Of a DNA stretch of 24,978 nucleotides, positions 7,785 to 14,229 are shown piece after piece. Position 1 is the first letter of the stretch. Every line of letters starts with the position of its first letter. Source of the stretch: Actinocrinis sp046724665 (GTDB lineage: Bacteria > Actinomycetota > Actinomycetes > Streptomycetales > Catenulisporaceae); assembly GCA_046724665.1 (NCBI GenBank), contig JBKOWZ010000027.1:1-24978 (forward strand), in the 5' to 3' direction. The translations under genes and the position numbers were made by a program. Under the pieces are notes generated by a model, which saw only the letters and a list, made by a program, of their open reading frames with translations, ran no database searches and was not told the DNA's origin.

Positions 7785-8609
7785 ATGTCCGATCCGTCCA
7801 CCCTTCAGCCTCCCGCCGTCGCCACGGCCGAGCCACTCGCCGGACTCGAGGCCCGCGCCGTCTCCGCCTGGTTCGGCGAGCGCAAGGTGCTCGACCGGGT
7901 GTCGCTCACCATGCCCGCCGGCCAGGTCACGGCGCTGATCGGCCCGTCCGGCTGCGGCAAGTCCACCTTCCTGCGCATCCTCAACCGCATGCACGAACTG
8001 GTGCCCTCCGCGACACTCGCCGGTGAGGTGCTGCTCGACGGCGTGGACATCTACGACCCGCAGCGCCGCTTCACCGAGGTGCGCGCGCACATCGGCATGG
8101 TCTTCCAGAAGCCGAACCCGTTCCCCGCCATGTCGATCTATGACAACGTCACCGCGGGCCTCAAGCTCACCGGCACTCGCCTCAGCCGCGCCGAGAAGGA
8201 CGACCTCGTCGAGTCGTGCCTGCTAAAGGCGGGCCTCTGGAACGAGGTCGGCGACCGGCTGCGCCAGCCCGGCGGCGCGCTGTCCGGCGGCCAGCAGCAG
8301 CGGCTGTGCATCGCGCGCTCGCTCGCGGTCAGTCCGCGCGTGCTGCTGATGGACGAGCCCTGCTCCGCGCTCGACCCGACCTCGACCCACCGCATCGAGG
8401 AGACGATCCGCGAGCTGGTGCACGAGGTCACCATCGTCATCGTCACGCACAACATGCAGCAGGCGGCCCGCATCTCCGACCAGTGCGCCTTCTTCCTGGC
8501 CGAGCAGGGGACCCCGGGCCGCATCGTCGAACACGGGACCACGACCGCGATGTTCGGCGCCCCGATAGACCCGCGTACGTCCGACTACATCCACGGCCGT
8601 TTTGGTTAA
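7785..8609 (+). CDS. pstB: Phosphate ABC transporter ATP-binding protein PstB
   Basis: The 274-residue protein starts at ATG 7785 with GGAG about nine bases upstream. It is the cytosolic ATPase that drives high-affinity phosphate import. Walker A GPSGCGKS is at 53-60, the Q-loop Gln at 108 in FQKPNPFP, the signature LSGGQ at 166-170, Walker B LLMDE ending at 191 and the switch His at 222 in VTHNMQQA. The NRMHEL segment after Walker A, the FQKPNPFP loop and the C-terminal TSDYIHGRFG ending are diagnostic of PstB rather than other importers. Length is a little above usual because of a 20-residue N-terminal extension. All catalytic motifs are intact. The permease genes pstC and pstA are not in the window; the PstS-like genes upstream are the likely functional link. 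Confidence 0.94.
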   Translation: MSDPSTLQPPAVATAEPLAGLEARAVSAWFGERKVLDRVSLTMPAGQVTALIGPSGCGKSTFLRILNRMHELVPSATLAGEVLLDGVDIYDPQRRFTEVRAHIGMVFQKPNPFPAMSIYDNVTAGLKLTGTRLSRAEKDDLVESCLLKAGLWNEVGDRLRQPGGALSGGQQQRLCIARSLAVSPRVLLMDEPCSALDPTSTHRIEETIRELVHEVTIVIVTHNMQQAARISDQCAFFLAEQGTPGRIVEHGTTTAMFGAPIDPRTSDYIHGRFG

Positions 8610-8630
8610 GCCATTCGGTAAGCCATTCGG
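8607..8630 (+). repeat. Perfect 12-bp tandem duplication at the pstB stop codon
   Basis: TAAGCCATTCGG occurs twice in direct tandem (8607-8618 and 8619-8630). The first copy begins with the pstB stop codon. The second puts another TAA in frame four codons later, giving a back-up stop. Confidence 0.85.
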
Positions 8631-8703
8631 CCGATCGCCGACCGTTTTCCCGCTCCCCGCCGATCCGTCGCTTTTCGTCACTCCGCCGCTACGCATCAGT
8701 GCG

Positions 8704-8733
8704 TTGACTTGATCGGAGCGGACCCGTTAGCGT
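8704..8733 (+). promoter_or_regulatory. Predicted vegetative-type promoter for the MHYT gene
   Basis: TTGACT (8704-8709) and TAGCGT (8728-8733) are separated by 18 bases and fit the actinomycete housekeeping promoter pattern. Transcription would begin near 8740, which excludes the GTG at 8747 as a normal leadered start and favours ATG 8795. Confidence 0.6.
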
Positions 8734-8794
8734 TCCATATGCGGCGGTGATCGGCAAGACGATGCTGCTGTTTCCGCATTTGGGGGGTTACACA

Positions 8795-9601
8795 ATGCAT
8801 GCGGCTTCATCGGCTATGCCTGAACATCTGCACGGATATATAAACGGACCAACCACTCCGTTACTGGCTTACACGATGTCCTGTGTCGGTGCCGCACTGG
8901 GACTTTCAGCCATGTCGCGTGCCCGCTCCACCGACGGGTTCACCCGCTGGCGCTGGCTCGTCCTCGCCGCTGTGGCCATCGGCGGCACCGGTATTTGGGT
9001 AATGCACTTCATCGCGATGCTCGGATACAACATCACGGGTGTCCGGATCACCTATGACCTGACGGCCACGATCGTCAGCATGCTCATCGCGATATTCGTC
9101 GTCGGGGTCGGACTGACGATCGCCGTGATCCGCGGGTCCACGGTTACCGCACTCGCGGTCGGCGGCGCGATCACCGGCGTAGGCGTCGCGAGCATGCACT
9201 ACGTAGGCATGTCGGCGATGCGTATGGCGGCCGACGTGCAGTACCAACCGCTCGTCGTATTCGCCTCTGTGGTCATCGCCATGATCGCCGCCACGGCGGC
9301 GCTCTGGGCCGCGATGAACATCCGCGGTGTCTTCGCCACCATCGGCGCGGCTCTGATCATGGGCGTCGCGGTCTGCGGTATGCACTACACCGGAATGGCG
9401 GCCGTGGACGTGTACTCCGCCTCGGCGCCGGCATCCACCGGGTTGAGCGCGGATCAGCTGCTCGAACCGCTGATCGGGGGCATCAGCCTGACGACCATCG
9501 TCATCCTGTTCGTCGTCGGGCTCGCGGACACCGAGCGCGACCTCCTGCAACAAGTGGAGATCCGCGCCGACCTGAAGAAACTCGCCGATCGTCGCAGATA
9601 G
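8795..9601 (+). CDS. MHYT-domain integral membrane sensor protein
   Basis: Seven predicted membrane helices carry three copies of the MHYT signature on this 268-residue protein: WVMHFIAML near residues 69-75, SMHYVGMSAM at 133-142 and GMHYTGMAA at 195-203. In this family the Met and His residues are proposed to bind a metal (possibly copper) and to sense a diatomic gas or redox state. No GGDEF, EAL or kinase domain is attached; only a short charged C-terminal tail follows the last helix. I chose ATG 8795 because GGGGGG lies seven bases before it and a promoter sits just upstream; GTG 8747 and ATG 8762 are in-frame alternatives. Leu23 is encoded by TTA (8861-8863), rare in such genomes. It appears to be a single-gene unit. 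Confidence 0.88.
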   Translation: MHAASSAMPEHLHGYINGPTTPLLAYTMSCVGAALGLSAMSRARSTDGFTRWRWLVLAAVAIGGTGIWVMHFIAMLGYNITGVRITYDLTATIVSMLIAIFVVGVGLTIAVIRGSTVTALAVGGAITGVGVASMHYVGMSAMRMAADVQYQPLVVFASVVIAMIAATAALWAAMNIRGVFATIGAALIMGVAVCGMHYTGMAAVDVYSASAPASTGLSADQLLEPLIGGISLTTIVILFVVGLADTERDLLQQVEIRADLKKLADRRR

Positions 9602-9696
9602 GCGCGACGGTGTCGGCGCGGTGGCGTAGCGTTTCCTGCGTTCACGCCCGTTCAGTCGCCGTCCACCGATCCAGCCAGCACCCCAGGAGGCAGCCG

Positions 9697-10818
9697 ATGG
9701 CGCAAGCCCCCGACGCTTTCGCGCCGTCGGTCGAGCCGATGATCGAGGTCACCGGCCTGTCCAAGACCTTCAAGACCAAGCGTGGCACGGTCGAGGCGGT
9801 GCGCGGCCTCGATCTGATGGTCCGTCCGGGTGAGATCGTCGGCTTCCTCGGCCCGAACGGCGCGGGCAAGACCACGACGCTCCGCATGCTGACCACGCTG
9901 CTCGACCCCACCGGCGGCACCGCGACGGTCGCCGGGGCGGACCTGCTGCGTGAGCCGATCGAGGTACGCAAGCGGATCGGCTACGTCGCGCAGACCGGCG
10001 GCACCGACGGCGCGTGCACGGTCGCCGAGGAGCTGATCACCCAGGCCGAGCTGTACCACCTCGGCGCGTCCGAGGCCCGCGAGCGCAGCGCGAAGCTGTG
10101 CGCCCAGCTCGACCTGACCGGCCTGGAGGAGCGCTTCGTCAAGACGCTGTCGGGCGGCCAGAAGCGCCGCCTGGACATCGCCCTCGGCCTGGTGCACGCC
10201 CCGCGACTGGTGTTCCTCGACGAGCCGACCACCGGTCTCGACCCGCAGAGCCGGGCGAACCTGTGGACGCACGTGCGGCGGCTGCGTGACGACCTGAACA
10301 CGACCGTCTTCCTGACCACGCACTACCTCGACGAGGCCGACGCGCTCTGCGACCGGATCCTGATCATCGACTTCGGCCGCATCGTGGCCGAGGGCAGCCC
10401 GGAGGAGCTCAAGCACCGCATCTCCGGCGACCTGGTCACCATCGAGCTGGAAGGCGACCGCGACCCCGCGTCGGCGATCGCCGCACTCGACGGCATCGAG
10501 GGCGTGCGAAGCACCAGCGTCCACGCCGGGGGCCTGCGCGTGAACGTGGACGCAGGCGGGCAGCAGCTCATGGGCATCATGCGCGCCCTAGACGCCGCCG
10601 GCGTGCCCATCGCGTCGATCCAGTTGGCGCGCCCCACGCTCGACGACGTGTTCCTCACCCTGACCGGCCGCTCGCTGCGTGAAGACAGCCCCGGCGCCAC
10701 CAACGACCCGACCCAGACCCAGGGCCAGAAGGACGCCGAGTCCCAGCCCCAATCCCCATCCGAAACCAATCCCGCGACCGGAACGGGAACCGGCACCGGA
10801 ACAGGGAGCCCACGTTGA
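9697..10818 (+). CDS. DrrA-type ABC exporter ATP-binding protein
   Basis: The 373-residue protein starts at ATG 9697 with AGGAGG (9685-9690) six bases upstream. Walker A GPNGAGKT is at 52-59, the signature LSGGQ at 151-155, Walker B LVFLDEP at 171-177 and the switch His at 209 in TTHYLDEA. The LSGGQKRRLDIALGLVH run and the C-terminal segment ending in TLDDVFLTLTGRSLRE are typical of the daunorubicin-resistance (DrrA) family of drug and lipid exporters. After the core there is an unusual tail of about 40 residues rich in Gln, Ser, Pro and Thr, ending in repeated Gly-Thr dipeptides. The stop overlaps the start of the permease gene, so the two are translationally coupled. The substrate cannot be told from sequence. 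Confidence 0.92.
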   Translation: MAQAPDAFAPSVEPMIEVTGLSKTFKTKRGTVEAVRGLDLMVRPGEIVGFLGPNGAGKTTTLRMLTTLLDPTGGTATVAGADLLREPIEVRKRIGYVAQTGGTDGACTVAEELITQAELYHLGASEARERSAKLCAQLDLTGLEERFVKTLSGGQKRRLDIALGLVHAPRLVFLDEPTTGLDPQSRANLWTHVRRLRDDLNTTVFLTTHYLDEADALCDRILIIDFGRIVAEGSPEELKHRISGDLVTIELEGDRDPASAIAALDGIEGVRSTSVHAGGLRVNVDAGGQQLMGIMRALDAAGVPIASIQLARPTLDDVFLTLTGRSLREDSPGATNDPTQTQGQKDAESQPQSPSETNPATGTGTGTGTGSPR

Positions 10819-11591
10819 ACCTCGCCGTCACCCTGCACGACACGCTGCTGATCTTCCGCCGCCAATTGCGCCTCTCGCTGCGGAACCCGGCCTGGCTGAT
10901 CATCGGCGTGATCCAGCCGATCCTCTACCTGACCCTGTTCGGCCCGCTGGTCAAGCACTTCGTCAGTGCGCCGAACGCGGCGTCCGACGTGGCCTGGCGC
11001 ATCTTCGTGCCCGGACTGCTGGTGCAGCTCGGCCTGTTCGGCTCGCTGTTCGTCGGCTTCGCCATCATCGCCGAGTGGCGAGCCGGTGTGATCGAGCGCA
11101 TGCGCGTCACCCCGGTCAGCCGGTTCGCCCTGCTGTTCGGCCGAGTGCTGCGCGACTCGATCGCGCTGCTGACCCAGTCGGTGATCCTGGTACTCACCGG
11201 CCTCCTCATGGGCCTGCGCGCCCCGGTCGGCGGCATCCTGCTCGCACTCTGCTTCGTGCTGCTGCTCTCGGTCAGCATGTCCTCGCTGTCTTACGCGGTC
11301 GGCCTGGCGCTCAAGAGCGAGGACGCACTCGCCCCGCTGCTCAACTCGGTGGCGATTCCCGTCCTGCTGCTCTCCGGCATCCTGCTCCCGCTCACCCGAG
11401 ACTCCGCGCCGACCTGGCTCTACGACCTGTCCCGGATCAACCCGTTCCGTTACATCGTCGATGCGATGCGCGAGGTCTTCCTCGGCAGCTACGCGAGCGG
11501 CACCGTACTCTGGGGCGTCCTGGTCAGCCTCGGCCTCGCAGTCGTGTGCGTCATGGCCGGCGTACGCCGCTTCCAAATCGAAAACGCTTGA
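10815..11591 (+). CDS. DrrB-type ABC-2 exporter permease
   Basis: This 258-residue membrane protein starts with TTG at 10815, overlapping the ATPase stop (TTGA, 10815-10818), with GGGAG at 10804-10808. TTG is rare, but the overlap and the absence of a closer ATG or GTG before the conserved N-terminus support it. It has the ABC-2 pattern: a cytosolic start (LIFRRQLRLSLRNPAW), about six membrane helices, an EWRAGVIERMRVTPVSR loop after helix 2, and a SGILLPL segment late in the protein followed by a LSRINPFRYIVDAMR extracytoplasmic helix and the last membrane span. It is the membrane half of the exporter, paired with the preceding ATPase; substrate unknown. Confidence 0.91.
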   Translation: MNLAVTLHDTLLIFRRQLRLSLRNPAWLIIGVIQPILYLTLFGPLVKHFVSAPNAASDVAWRIFVPGLLVQLGLFGSLFVGFAIIAEWRAGVIERMRVTPVSRFALLFGRVLRDSIALLTQSVILVLTGLLMGLRAPVGGILLALCFVLLLSVSMSSLSYAVGLALKSEDALAPLLNSVAIPVLLLSGILLPLTRDSAPTWLYDLSRINPFRYIVDAMREVFLGSYASGTVLWGVLVSLGLAVVCVMAGVRRFQIENA

Positions 11592-11675
11592 TAGCGGCTC
11601 GTCGTCACCGCGGGGGCATCGCGACAGCAGGTGATCGGGACGGCTGGTTGAGTTAGCGGCGTCGGGACCGGCCCT

Positions 11676-11681
11676 TATTCT
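11676..11681 (+). promoter_or_regulatory. Possible -10 box for a leaderless VOC transcript
   Basis: TATTCT ends six bases before ATG 11688, the spacing expected when transcription begins at the start codon. No well-placed -35 is seen; TTGAGT at 11648 is 22 bases away, which is too far. The only G-rich stretch before the ATG is too close to act as a ribosome site. Confidence 0.35.
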
Positions 11682-11687
11682 CGGGGC

Positions 11688-12128
11688 ATGACGATTCAGC
11701 GTATGGACAATGTCGGCATCGTCGTCGATGACCTCGACGCCGCTGTTGCCTTCTTCACCGAGCTCGGCATGGAACTGGAAGGCAGGGCGCCGATCGAGGG
11801 ACGCTGGGCGGGAAACGTCGTCGGGATCGACGGCATGCGCAGCGAGATCGCGATGATGCGGATCCCCGGCGCGCCGGGTCGGCTCGAACTGGCCAAGTAT
11901 CACGCGCCGGAGGCGATCGTCCCCGAGCCGCGGATCGCTCCGGCGAACACGCTGGGCCTGCACCGCGTCATGTTCGCCGTCGATGACATCGAGGACACTC
12001 TCGCCCGCCTGCGCCCTTATGGCGGTGAACTCGTGGGCGAGGTGACGCGGTACGAGGACAGTTTTCTGCTCTGCTACCTGCGCGGGCCGAGCGGGATCAT
12101 CCTCGCGCTGGCCGAGCAGTTGAGTTGA
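11688..12128 (+). CDS. VOC (glyoxalase/bleomycin-resistance fold) family protein
   Basis: The 146-residue protein has the two-module vicinal oxygen chelate fold. It opens with a MDNVGIVVDDLDAAVAFFTELGM segment shape, and a second module begins near residue 87 (LHRVMFAVDDIEDTLARL) and ends with SGIILALAEQ. Candidate metal or ligand positions include His88 and the Glu in the last strand, but the first-module His is replaced by Asn8, so a glyoxalase I reaction is not assured. Length is normal for a single-domain VOC protein. It probably forms a dimer and acts in the cytosol as a small-molecule lyase, dioxygenase-like enzyme or resistance binding protein; the specific reaction cannot be assigned. 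It appears monocistronic. Confidence 0.85.
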   Translation: MTIQRMDNVGIVVDDLDAAVAFFTELGMELEGRAPIEGRWAGNVVGIDGMRSEIAMMRIPGAPGRLELAKYHAPEAIVPEPRIAPANTLGLHRVMFAVDDIEDTLARLRPYGGELVGEVTRYEDSFLLCYLRGPSGIILALAEQLS

Positions 12129-12169
12129 GCTGAACAGAGCAGTGCGCTCGCGAGCCGATCTGGTGACGG

Positions 12170-12197
12170 TTGACGCATGCCCATATGGGCATATGAT
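12170..12197 (+). promoter_or_regulatory. Leaderless promoter with a 16-bp palindromic operator in the spacer
   Basis: TTGACG (12170-12175) and TATGAT (12192-12197) are 16 bases apart. The spacer is almost filled by the perfect palindrome ATGCCCATATGGGCAT (12177-12192). The ATG at 12204 lies six bases after the -10, so transcription should begin at or next to the start codon. A dimeric repressor bound here would block RNA polymerase directly, which fits self-repression by the ArsR-type product. Confidence 0.78.
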
Positions 12198-12203
12198 GGC
12201 GTC

Positions 12204-12566
12204 ATGGCACGGGCGGCGACTACCTCGGACGCGTTCAACGCGATTGCCGAACCGCAGCGGCGGGAGATCCTGGTCTTACTGCGGTTCGGTGAGCGGCCGG
12301 TGACCGAGCTCGCGCGGGACCTGGGGATGACCCAGCCGCAGGCGTCCAAGCACCTGCGAGTGCTGCGGGAGGTCGGGCTCGTGCGGGTTCGCGGGGAGGG
12401 CAAGCAGCGGCTGTACGGGCTGGACGCCCGCGGGCTGCGGCCGATCCACGAGTGGGTCGGCGGCTTCGAACGGTTCTGGAACGAGAGCTTCGACCGGCTG
12501 GACGAATACGTGCAGGAGTTGAAGCAGGCAAGGCAGGAGGGAACACACGATGGCGACGACAAGTAG
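12204..12566 (+). CDS. ArsR-family winged-helix repressor
   Basis: This 120-residue protein has the ArsR winged-helix fold: AFNAIAEPQRREIL at about residues 10-23, the recognition region MTQPQASKHLRVLREVGLV around 45-63, and a GEGKQRLYGLD wing. The Leu25 codon is TTA (12276-12278). I chose ATG 12204 over the in-frame ATG 12177 because the latter lies inside the palindromic operator, and a -10 box ends six bases before 12204. The helix alpha-3 metal-binding cysteines of classical ArsR are absent, so it is probably not a metal sensor. The next gene, an AHSA1-type SRPBCC protein, overlaps it by 17 bases; this pairing is common for ArsR members of unknown ligand. It likely represses its own operon. 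Confidence 0.9.
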   Translation: MARAATTSDAFNAIAEPQRREILVLLRFGERPVTELARDLGMTQPQASKHLRVLREVGLVRVRGEGKQRLYGLDARGLRPIHEWVGGFERFWNESFDRLDEYVQELKQARQEGTHDGDDK

Positions 12567-13071
12567 CGGCGGCGGGCCTGCGCAGGCGACCGCGGACCGC
12601 GAGATCGTGATCTCTCGGGTGATCGGCGCCCCACAGCAGCTGGTGTTCGAGGCGTTCACCCTGGTCCGGCACCTGTCGCGGTGGTGGGGGCCGGAGGGCT
12701 TCACCACCGCGACGCGGTCCTTCGAGTTCCGCGTCGGCGGGGTGTGGGACTTCGTGATGCGCGGGCCGGACGGGACCGACTACCAGGAGTGGATCACCTG
12801 GCGGGAGATCGTCGCGCCGGAGCGGATCGCGCTGCTGCACGGTGAGTACCGCGACGACCCGAACGCCTTCGAGTCGGTCCTGACCTTTGAGCCCGCCGGC
12901 GAGCAGACCCGGATCGTGATGCACACGGTGTTCCCCACCAAGGAACTGCGGGACGAGGCCGTGGAGAAGTATCACGCGATCGAGGGCGGCGAGCAGACGC
13001 TGCGCAACCTGGCGACCTACGTCGCCGAACTCACCCGGAACGAGACCATGTCGAAGGGAGAGGAGCACTGA
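12550..13071 (+). CDS. SRPBCC (AHSA1-type) domain protein
   Basis: This 173-residue protein starts at ATG 12550 with AGGAGG at 12535-12540. It has the AHSA1/START-like fold signature: REIVISRVIGAPQQLVFEAFT at the start, LSRWWGPEGFT near residue 43, and a GGVWDFVMRGPDGT strand pair. The fold has a deep hydrophobic cavity for small ligands or lipids. It overlaps the arsR-type gene by 17 bases and shares its last base with the next start, so all three are one translationally coupled operon. Whether it carries or senses the inducer is not known. Confidence 0.88.
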   Translation: MATTSSGGGPAQATADREIVISRVIGAPQQLVFEAFTLVRHLSRWWGPEGFTTATRSFEFRVGGVWDFVMRGPDGTDYQEWITWREIVAPERIALLHGEYRDDPNAFESVLTFEPAGEQTRIVMHTVFPTKELRDEAVEKYHAIEGGEQTLRNLATYVAELTRNETMSKGEEH

Positions 13072-13736
13072 TGGCAGGAAAGGTGTTCTTCAGTGTGACG
13101 ATGTCATTGGACGGCTTCATGGCACCCGAGGCCATACCCGTCGCATACGTATTCTCACCCGAGGGCCGGAACGACCCGAGGACCCACCGCTGGATGGCGA
13201 AGTGGTCGGAGCTCCAGGCGTGGATCTTCCCGCAGCGGTGGTTCCGGGAGAACCTCAAGCTCGGCGAGGGCGGCGAGGAAGGGCTCGACAACGACATCGC
13301 GCGGGCGACGTACGAGCGCACCGGCGCGAGCGTCATGGGCAAGCGCATGTTCGACGGCGGTGAACTGGCATGGCCCGAGGAGGCGCCGTTCCATACCCCG
13401 GTGTTCGTCGTCACCCACACCAAGCGTGACCCGTGGGAGCGGCCGGGCGGCACCACATTCCACTTCGTCAACGACGGCATCGAGAGCGCGCTGGAGCAGG
13501 CCCGCGAGGCCGCCGGCAAGCGCGACGTGCGCATCGCCGGCGGCGCCGAGACGATCCAGCAGTATCTGGACAGCGGTCTGATCGACGAGTTCTCGATCAC
13601 GCTCGCGCCGGTGCTGTTCGGCACCGGCATCCGCCTGTTCGACCATGTGGACCGCGACCGCATCGCGCTGGAACAGGCCCGCGTTGACGCATCGTCCCGG
13701 GTGACCCATCTGACCTACACCACCGCGAAACGCTAG
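13071..13736 (+). CDS. RibD C-terminal / dihydrofolate-reductase-like protein
   Basis: The 221-residue protein starts at ATG 13071, sharing one base with the preceding TGA, with a purine-rich GGAGAGGAG just upstream. It begins VFFSVTMSLDGFMAPE, and has ASVMGKRMFDGG around residues 84-95, VFVVTHT, and RIAGGAETIQQYLDSGLIDEF around 158-178, all typical of the RibD-C family, which shares the NADPH-binding fold of dihydrofolate reductase. These stand-alone proteins are usually called dihydrofolate reductase-like, but true folate activity is rarely shown. It is the last gene of the ArsR/SRPBCC operon and may reduce the compound to which the operon responds; that is inference. Confidence 0.88.
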   Translation: MAGKVFFSVTMSLDGFMAPEAIPVAYVFSPEGRNDPRTHRWMAKWSELQAWIFPQRWFRENLKLGEGGEEGLDNDIARATYERTGASVMGKRMFDGGELAWPEEAPFHTPVFVVTHTKRDPWERPGGTTFHFVNDGIESALEQAREAAGKRDVRIAGGAETIQQYLDSGLIDEFSITLAPVLFGTGIRLFDHVDRDRIALEQARVDASSRVTHLTYTTAKR

Positions 13737-13760
13737 CCCGCGTACCGGCAGCGAGGACGC

Positions 13761-13905
13761 TATGATCGATCCATGACTGCCGGGTCGGCCGTGTGCCGTG
13801 CACAGAACGGGTACCCGGCCGCGGCTTGATCACCTCGCGGGCCAGGGGCCCGCCCACCGTTGCGAGAAGCGCGCCAGCTACTCGTAACGGAAGGAGGTGA
13901 TATAC
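13761..13905 (+). promoter_or_regulatory. -10 box and long GC-rich leader of the S1-domain gene
   Basis: TATGAT at 13761-13766 is a good -10 box, but no clear -35 lies at the right distance. A transcript starting near 13773 would have a leader of about 133 bases. The leader contains a seven-pair hairpin (13837-13843 with 13847-13853, three-base loop) and other GC-rich inverted stretches. It ends with AAGGAGGTGA (13891-13900), a complete match to the 16S rRNA anti-Shine-Dalgarno sequence. Confidence 0.5.
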
Positions 13906-14115
13906 GTGGACTGGCAGGACTTCCTCGCACGTCACCAGGTCGGTGACGTCATCGAAGGCGTAGTGACCAAGCAGATGCCGTTCGGCGCCTTTGTCGAGGC
14001 TGACGGCTTTACCGGTCTCGCGCATCAGCAGTCCTGGCCCGTAGGCACCCGCGTCTCGGTCAAGATCCTCGCGATCGACGACGAGAACCAGCGGTACAGC
14101 CTGGCCGCGGCCTGA
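13906..14115 (+). CDS. Single S1 RNA-binding-domain mini-protein
   Basis: This 69-residue protein is almost entirely one S1 (OB-fold) domain: VGDVIEGVVTKQMPFGAFVEADG at residues about 12-34, then GLAHQQSW, GTRVSVKILAIDDENQRYSLA. The FGAF segment carries aromatic residues typical of the RNA-binding face. I chose GTG 13906, eight bases after AGGAGG; GTG 13897 overlaps the ribosome site itself. It probably binds RNA or ribosomes in a general or stress-related role. The full-length Shine-Dalgarno implies strong translation or control through that site. A terminator-like hairpin follows within six bases, so it is a single-gene unit. Confidence 0.88.
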   Translation: MDWQDFLARHQVGDVIEGVVTKQMPFGAFVEADGFTGLAHQQSWPVGTRVSVKILAIDDENQRYSLAAA

Positions 14116-14120
14116 CCAAG

Positions 14121-14157
14121 CGCTGCTCCGGGGGAAACGGACTCTCCCGGAGCAGCG
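14121..14157 (+). terminator. Hairpin terminator after the S1-domain gene
   Basis: Two 15-base arms (14121-14135, 14143-14157) pair throughout with a single G-U pair around a seven-base loop. No T-run follows. It lies between this gene and the convergent minus-strand unit. Confidence 0.75.
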
Positions 14158-14229
14158 CCCACCGCATTATCCCGGCTCCTGATGTGCACACGGCGGTCTG
14201 CCCCTCACGGCAGTGGCGCGCCGGGGGAT

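Noticed and set aside
10323..11963. 546-codon minus-strand open frame across the ABC exporter and VOC genes
   Set aside because: It spans two confident plus-strand genes and their gap and reads as an Asp/Glu/Arg/Gln-rich shadow.
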